NCBI GenBank assembly: GCA_035575515.1
Contig: DATLXU010000036.1
Span: forward strand, 1 to 18,305
DNA length: 18,305 nucleotides
DNA from: DATLXU01 sp035575515
Lineage (GTDB): Bacteria; Acidobacteriota; Blastocatellia; UBA7656
Direction of reading: 5' to 3'
Below, in pieces: positions 13,935 to 18,305 of the stretch. Under the pieces are notes generated by a model. It did no database searches. It saw only the letters and a program-made list of their open reading frames with translations, and had not been told where the DNA came from. Positions within the stretch are counted from its first letter, which is position 1. Each line of letters opens with the position of its first letter. Made by a program: the position numbers and the translations under genes.

Positions 13935-16900
13935 CTACGAGCAAGTGTTGTTGCTTATGTTCCGATCCATGATCGTGCACTTTATCGAGCCGGGCGGCTT
14001 CTGCAACGAAGCGCTTCCTCTCCTTGTCGCAAAGTCAACGTTGATCAGGACTCGGCGGTCAGCCGGATTGTGCTGCAGTGAGAACACGCACCCCTTGAGT
14101 GTTGGTATCCCTTTGCCTGAGGCTGCGACTACTCCCCCGCACAAGAAGACGTAATCGCCAGTGAAGGTGTTGAACAATGCGATGTTCCCGCTATTGGAGT
14201 CATCCTGGACGCATCCATTGAAGACGGTGACCGAGAACGAACAGACGCCCACATTGCCTGAACCATCGGTCGCGGTGCAGGTGACTGTTGTTGTGCCAAC
14301 AGGAAAAGTCGAATCCGATGGCGGAGTGCACACCGTGGTGACACCGGGACAGTTGTCAACTGCCACAGGAACGGGGAAGGTTACTACCTTGCCTGTAGCA
14401 GGCGGACACTGGGCTGCTGCTACAGCCGTCACATTTGCTGGGCAAGTGATCGCCGGCGTCTGCGTATCTTTGACTGTGACCGTGAAAGAGCAACTCGCTT
14501 GCCCTACACAGTTGCTCGCAGTGCAGGTCACCGTCGTCGTCCCAACAGAAAACGAAGAACCTGGAGGCGGCGTGCAGGTTATTGTTGGATTGGGACTACC
14601 GCTGGCCGTTACTGTAAAGTTGACCAATGCAGAGCACTTGCCTTGTTCGGCATTGACGGTTATGTTGCCTGGGCACGTTATCGATGGAGCAGCCGAATTA
14701 ACCACATTGAGCGTATACTGACAGCCTCCTGCAAAATTGTTCGAGTCTTTGGCAATGATGATGAAAGTCGAAGTCCCTGCCTGCGAGGGCGTGCCGGAGA
14801 TGGTGCTGCCTGAAAGATTCAAGCCATTTGGCAAGCTCGACCCGGCGGCCAAAGAGAAGGTGTAAGATGAACTACCGCCTGTCGCAGAAATAGTCTGGCT
14901 GTAGAAGCAGTCCTTCACTGCATCTGGAAGAGAGGTCGGGCTGAGGAAAATGTTTGCCTCAAACGCCCCTATGTCAACCAAGCTGTTGACTATTCTCGCA
15001 GAGCCGCGCTGATCTGTCGTGAGCGAGCAGCCTACCGCTACAAGCTGGTTGCTACCACTATCAATTGCAGGGCTGCCGCACAGCAAGGCGTGTGTCTGCG
15101 TAGGCCCACCATAGTCCCCCAGCGGCGCCAGCTTGGGATCTTGCCCAGTGATGTTGTTTGAACCCGGCAGCGAACCGGATATCCCTGAAGTATTCCCGAT
15201 CAGGTTGAAGTCGCCGGAGCTGACCGGCCCAGAGATGTCTGGACCACTCGAAGCAGTGTTGTTTGCCACGATGCTGTTGTTGAGGTTAAGTGTGGCAAAG
15301 TTGCGAATGCCGCCGCTGTCGCCGGGGACGGCGCTATTTCCTGACACAGTGCAGTTTGTCATTGTAAGCGTGGCAAGGTTGCTAATGCCGCCGCCGCCGC
15401 TGGCGCTATTTCCTGACACAGTGCAGTTTGTCATTGTAAGCTTGCCATTGACGTTATTGAGAATGCCGCCGCCGCCGAAGGGGACGGCGCTATTTCCCGA
15501 CACCGTGCAGTTAGTCATTGTAAGCGTGCCTGAATTGCCAATGCCGCCGCCGCCGACGCCGGGGGCGCTATTTCCTGACACAGTGCAGTTAGTCATTGTA
15601 AGTGTGCCAGAGTTGCTAATGCCGCCGCCGAAGCCGGCGATATTTCCTGACACAGTGCAGTTTGTCATTGTAAGCGTGCCTGAATTGCTAATGCCGCCGC
15701 CGCTGCCGGCGCTACTGTTAGCAATCGTCAGGCCGGAGATTGTAACATTCACACCACTGGAGATATTGAACACCCTCGCGATAATCCCGCTCACGGTCAA
15801 ACTACCAGCACCAGGACCCACGATCATAAGATCCTTGTTTATCACTAGCTCAACACCAGTGAGCGTGATAGTGCCGGTCGCGTTGATCTGAATCGTATCT
15901 CCACTTTGAGCATTATTTATCGCCGCCCTCAGGCATCCAGAGCAGTTGCTGCTATCCGTCGTACTGCTCACCGTGGAGAGATTCCCTACCCCCAAAACGT
16001 ATTGGCAGGCCCCCGCAAAGCCACTTGAGTCCTTGGCAACAACGATGAAAGTGAATGTGCCTGTCTGAGTAGGTGTCCCTGAGATCGTGCCGCTAGTGGA
16101 AAGACTCAAACCTTGTGGCAAGCTGGAACCTGAGGCTAGCGAGAAGGTGTAAGGTGAAGCGCCGCCTACGGCAGAGATCACCTGGTTGTACGATTGGCCT
16201 ACAACAGCAAACGGCAGCGAGGTCGGGCAAAGGAATATCCCAGCCTCGAAAGCCCCAATGTCAACCGTGGTGTTGACGATTCTCGCGGAGCCGCGCTGGT
16301 CAGTCGTAAGTGTGTTGTTATTTTCGTCCTTGGCCAGGTTGTTGCTGCCGCGGTCAATAGCAGGGCTGCCACAAAGCAATGCGTGCGTCTGCGTTGGCCC
16401 ACCATAGTTCCCAAGCGGCGCAAGTTTTGGATCCTGGCCTGTGATGTTGTTTGAGCCTGGGAGCGTGCCTGATATACCGGAAGTATTCTTGATCAGGTTG
16501 AAGTCGCCGGAACTGACCGAGCCGGAGATATCAGGGCCGCCGCTTAAGGCAGAGTTATTTGCCACTATGCTGTTGTTGAGGTTAAGCGTGGCAAAGTTGA
16601 TAATGCCGCCGCCGCCGGGGGCGCTATTTCCACTCACTGTGCAATTTGTCATCGTGAGCGTGCCTTCATTGCGAATGCCGCCGCCGCCGCTGGGGGCGCT
16701 ATTTCCACTCACTGTGCAGTTTGTCATCGTGAGCGTGCTAAAATTGCTAATGCCGCCGCCGACGAGGGCCCTATTTCCACTCACTGTGCAATTTGTCATC
16801 GTGAGCGTGCTTGAATTGCTAATGCCGCCGCCGTCGCCGCCGAAGGTGTTGGCGCTATTTCCACTCACTGTGCAGTTTGTCATCGTGAGCTTGCCTTCAT

Positions 16901-17429
16901 TGCGAATGCCGCCGCCGCCGTTGCCGGCGCTATTTCCACTCACCGTGCAATTTGTCATCGTGAGCACGCCTGAATTGAAAATGCCGCCGACGACGAGGTC
17001 AGTGTTACCGTTTGCTATCGTCAGGCCAGATATCTGCACCGTCTTATCGCTGCTTATGTTGAACACCCTCGTCGCATTATTCCCACTCACGGTCAAACTA
17101 CCAGAACCAGTCCACTGGATCGTCAGGTTCTTGTTTATCACTAGCTCGCCACTAGTGAGCGTGATCGTTTGATTCGCCAGGCTCGAATCAAACACGATCG
17201 TGTCCCCATCGCTGGCATTAGCTATCGCTCCCCTCAGCGAATTTGGCCCGCTATCTGCAGTCGTGTTCACCGTTAATGTGTTAGAAGGCGTGACCAACTT
17301 TGATCGAGCTGATTTGCTTTTCCAAATAAGGTTGGCAGAAGATGTATCCCTTACTGCCGAAACCATCACCAAAACCATCACCAAAACCCCACATAAAGCT
17401 CTCACCAAGACCCTGAACCTGAATCTCAT
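13935..17429 (-). CDS. Secreted beta-helix / Ig / HYR repeat protein
   Basis: A 1164-residue exported protein. Residues 1 to about 32 are a signal peptide (RFRFRVLVRALCGVLVMVLV). The body is a two-fold repeat. Each half has a right-handed beta-helix with five copies of LTMTNCTVSGN...GGGI.N (about 155-265 and 585-695), then LNLNNSIVANN, CGSPAID...TTDQRGSARIV (choice-of-anchor Q-like), and a putative Ig domain (SGTISGTP.Q.GTFTFIVVAKDS). Two HYR-type Ig domains follow (ITCPGNITVNA near 911; ITCPANVTAVA near 990). The final 95 residues (DDSNSGNIALFNTFTGDY... TASLQKPPGS-like end) resemble a tail I associate with many Blastocatellia surface proteins. It is probably an adhesin or surface polysaccharide-binding protein outside the cell. 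The ATG has GAAAGGAG 7 bases upstream. The plus strand is also open over the repeats, but only as a shadow. Confidence 0.88.
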   Translation of the reverse strand: MRFRFRVLVRALCGVLVMVLVMVSAVRDTSSANLIWKSKSARSKLVTPSNTLTVNTTADSGPNSLRGAIANASDGDTIVFDSSLANQTITLTSGELVINKNLTIQWTGSGSLTVSGNNATRVFNISSDKTVQISGLTIANGNTDLVVGGIFNSGVLTMTNCTVSGNSAGNGGGGIRNEGKLTMTNCTVSGNSANTFGGDGGGISNSSTLTMTNCTVSGNRALVGGGISNFSTLTMTNCTVSGNSAPSGGGGIRNEGTLTMTNCTVSGNSAPGGGGIINFATLNLNNSIVANNSALSGGPDISGSVSSGDFNLIKNTSGISGTLPGSNNITGQDPKLAPLGNYGGPTQTHALLCGSPAIDRGSNNLAKDENNNTLTTDQRGSARIVNTTVDIGAFEAGIFLCPTSLPFAVVGQSYNQVISAVGGASPYTFSLASGSSLPQGLSLSTSGTISGTPTQTGTFTFIVVAKDSSGFAGACQYVLGVGNLSTVSSTTDSSNCSGCLRAAINNAQSGDTIQINATGTITLTGVELVINKDLMIVGPGAGSLTVSGIIARVFNISSGVNVTISGLTIANSSAGSGGGISNSGTLTMTNCTVSGNIAGFGGGISNSGTLTMTNCTVSGNSAPGVGGGGIGNSGTLTMTNCTVSGNSAVPFGGGGILNNVNGKLTMTNCTVSGNSASGGGGISNLATLTMTNCTVSGNSAVPGDSGGIRNFATLNLNNSIVANNTASSGPDISGPVSSGDFNLIGNTSGISGSLPGSNNITGQDPKLAPLGDYGGPTQTHALLCGSPAIDSGSNQLVAVGCSLTTDQRGSARIVNSLVDIGAFEANIFLSPTSLPDAVKDCFYSQTISATGGSSSYTFSLAAGSSLPNGLNLSGSTISGTPSQAGTSTFIIIAKDSNNFAGGCQYTLNVVNSAAPSITCPGNITVNAEQGKCSALVNFTVTASGSPNPTITCTPPPGSSFSVGTTTVTCTASNCVGQASCSFTVTVKDTQTPAITCPANVTAVAAAQCPPATGKVVTFPVPVAVDNCPGVTTVCTPPSDSTFPVGTTTVTCTATDGSGNVGVCSFSVTVFNGCVQDDSNSGNIALFNTFTGDYVFLCGGVVAASGKGIPTLKGCVFSLQHNPADRRVLINVDFATRRGSASLQKPPGSIKCTIMDRNISNNTCS
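15331..15680 (-). repeat. Intragenic array of five units, second half of the surface protein
   Basis: Five units encoding TMTNCTVSGN share array-specific codons: Ser of VSGN is always TCA or TCG, with coding text ACAATGAC. Unit lengths vary by small insertions in the Gly-rich turn. Confidence 0.85.
16621..16968 (-). repeat. Intragenic array of five units, first half of the surface protein
   Basis: Five units encode the same peptide, but the Ser codon is always AGT and the coding text is ACGATGAC. The arrays are therefore homogeneous within and different between halves. Confidence 0.85.
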
Positions 17430-17567
17430 CTCACTACTCCTTTCAAAGTAATGAAGGGCATTCAGGGGAATCAGGGATTGGTGAAGCTGGGTGAGGGGGC
17501 CTCAGTTACCCAAAGTCCCCTAAAAGCCGGCTTGAAGTTGTAACAGGCCTGCTTCGGCCAGGCTCGC

Positions 17568-17596
17568 AGAATATATCAGATCAAGTTTACAGTCAA
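17568..17596 (-). promoter_or_regulatory. Predicted promoter of the surface protein gene
   Basis: TTGACT (17591-17596) and TATTCT (17568-17573), 17 bases apart, on the minus strand. A shifted TATATT (17570-17575) at 15-base spacing is an alternative. The leader would be about 130 bases. The rest of 17430-17704 holds no gene. Confidence 0.45.
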
Positions 17597-17704
17597 GCAG
17601 AGACTTCTGTCTTGGTAAGGTCGAGTCTATGGTCAGGGTAAAAGCTTTACGCTTTCCCGACATTCATTATCTTGCCAATAGCTATGCACCGTATTTGCAA
17701 ACCT

Positions 17705-17884
17705 TCAATGGTGAGCATGCCGCAGATATAACCAGTTGTTTAATATGGTGACCACAGCGCCGACCACCACTGCCCCGACAGGATCGGTTATCACTCCACT
17801 CAATGTTGCAGCCGGGTTGGCCGATTGAGCCACAGCGACACATGAGATCAGCAAAACCAGCGCCATAAGCCAGACGACCCTCAT
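17705..17884 (-). pseudogene. Head of a carboxypeptidase-regulatory-like / TonB receptor protein, truncated
   Basis: From the ATG before RVVWLMALVLLISCVAVAQS there is a signal peptide, then ATLSGVITDPVGAVVVGAVVTILN. This is the start of the carboxypeptidase regulatory-like domain found at the N-terminus of large TonB-dependent receptors (Oar-like) in Acidobacteriota. After ILN the sequence turns into WLYLRHAHH and stops, so about 95% of the usual protein is missing. A longer ORF from 17950 is not needed, because the ATG at 17884 directly precedes the signal peptide. The product is probably not functional. The break lies near 17740; the adjacent DNA shows no IS end. Confidence 0.65.
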
Positions 17885-17950
17885 CACCACCAACTCTGAT
17901 AGCAGACTATATGTGCCGATCTTCGTTACTACACATTTCACTATTGTCAT

Positions 17951-18170
17951 TCGCAGACTGCTCCCCAGCCCCAGCCTGCGCTTGACGCTCTACCCGCTTC
18001 CTTCGATTATTTCCGGGTCGTATTCTCTCTCCAACTCCCTACTACAAATCTGCGGAAAGTAGTACCTCAGCTCACGGCCATATATCTTTCAACGTCAACT
18101 TGCAGTCTCAACCTCTTCTACAGGCTATCACTTCTCTCCAACACCTTGTGTGTTACGAAGACCCACAGAT
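17951..18170. other. Intergenic, no recognised feature
   Basis: Pyrimidine-rich on the plus strand, with several TCTC runs. No credible ORF, RNA gene or strong repeat was seen. Confidence 0.5.
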
Positions 18171-18305
18171 TCAGAAAGTGAGTTGATTAGGGTTGCGAGC
18201 ATCGGGTAGTTGCTCAAAGGCATGGCCAAGCAAGGCAAGGAGGGCTTCAAAAGTGAGGTGAACTGCTTGACGCATGGCAAGAGACGGGCCTGCACGAGGC
18301 GCTTG
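18171..18305 (-). pseudogene. Possible transposase N-terminal fragment at right edge
   Basis: The minus-strand frame is open from the window edge to a stop at 18171-18173. It includes, after an internal ATG at 18275, MRQAVHLTFEALLALLGHAF then EQLPDARNPNQLTF. A leading helix followed by LPDxRxxNQ resembles the first part of some DDE transposases, where the sequence would continue with a Ser-rich turn; here a stop follows TF. It may be a decayed IS or a short unrelated ORF. Confidence 0.3.

Noticed and set aside
15331..16968. CRISPR-like regularly spaced repeats
   Set aside because: The repeats are in frame, encode a known beta-helix motif and have variable, related spacers. No cas genes are nearby.
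15133..17172. Long plus-strand ORFs rich in MPPPP..ALFPxTVQFVIVS repeats
   Set aside because: They are the antisense of the beta-helix repeats and remain open because the repeat unit lacks stops in that frame. The minus-strand frame has the signal peptide, Shine-Dalgarno and domains.

Overview
The window looks like an accessory-rich stretch of a Gram-negative bacterial chromosome, most likely Acidobacteriota (Blastocatellia-like). This is inferred from gene content: a phosphoheptose isomerase, a very long secreted beta-helix/Ig/HYR protein, the head of a TonB-receptor-type carboxypeptidase-regulatory-like protein, a DUF4388/J-domain/TPR fusion, and abundant small palindromic repeats. No rRNA, tRNA or CRISPR array was seen.

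Layout. 1-1248 (-): frameshifted ISKra4-like transposase, running off the left edge. 1408-2249 (+): two-gene module A, a ribbon-helix-helix-like protein overlapping an HNH nuclease. 2244-3849 (-): a deoxyhypusine-synthase-like gene preceded by gmhA. 3966-6288 (-): an eroding defence cluster with a secreted PLD-type nuclease, N- and C-terminal remnants of a type ISP restriction-modification gene joined across a palindromic repeat, and a DUF433/DUF5615 toxin-antitoxin pair with a shortened toxin. 6463-7300 (-): module B, a second HNH nuclease with its partner gene. 7376-10201 (-): uvrA. 10540-12201 (+): DUF4388-J-TPR protein. 12332-13102 (-): membrane J-domain protein, convergent with the previous gene and separated from it by a long inverted repeat. 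13103-13934: gene-free, rich in hairpins. 13935-17429 (-): 1164-residue secreted repeat protein. 17430-18305: intergenic DNA with two gene fragments.

Main observation. Both HNH modules are bracketed by direct repeats taken from the 3' part of the neighbouring host gene. Module B lies between two identical 71-bp copies of the end of uvrA (6381-6451 and 7380-7450). The outer copy still ends in a stop codon at the equivalent place. Module A lies between two identical 24-bp copies of a segment of the deoxyhypusine-synthase-like gene (1337-1360 and 2355-2378). The partner genes share a C-terminal region but differ at the N-terminus. Together this suggests a very small selfish or mobile unit (about 0.9 kb: one HNH gene and one partner) that settles at gene 3' ends and leaves the host gene functional. 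I do not recognise it as a described element.

Other points of interest: an almost identical promoter-like element just upstream of gmhA and the PLD gene, implying near-leaderless transcripts; a 9-bp inverted repeat over the predicted uvrA start site; and separate amplification of the two repeat arrays in the beta-helix gene, shown by array-specific serine codons.
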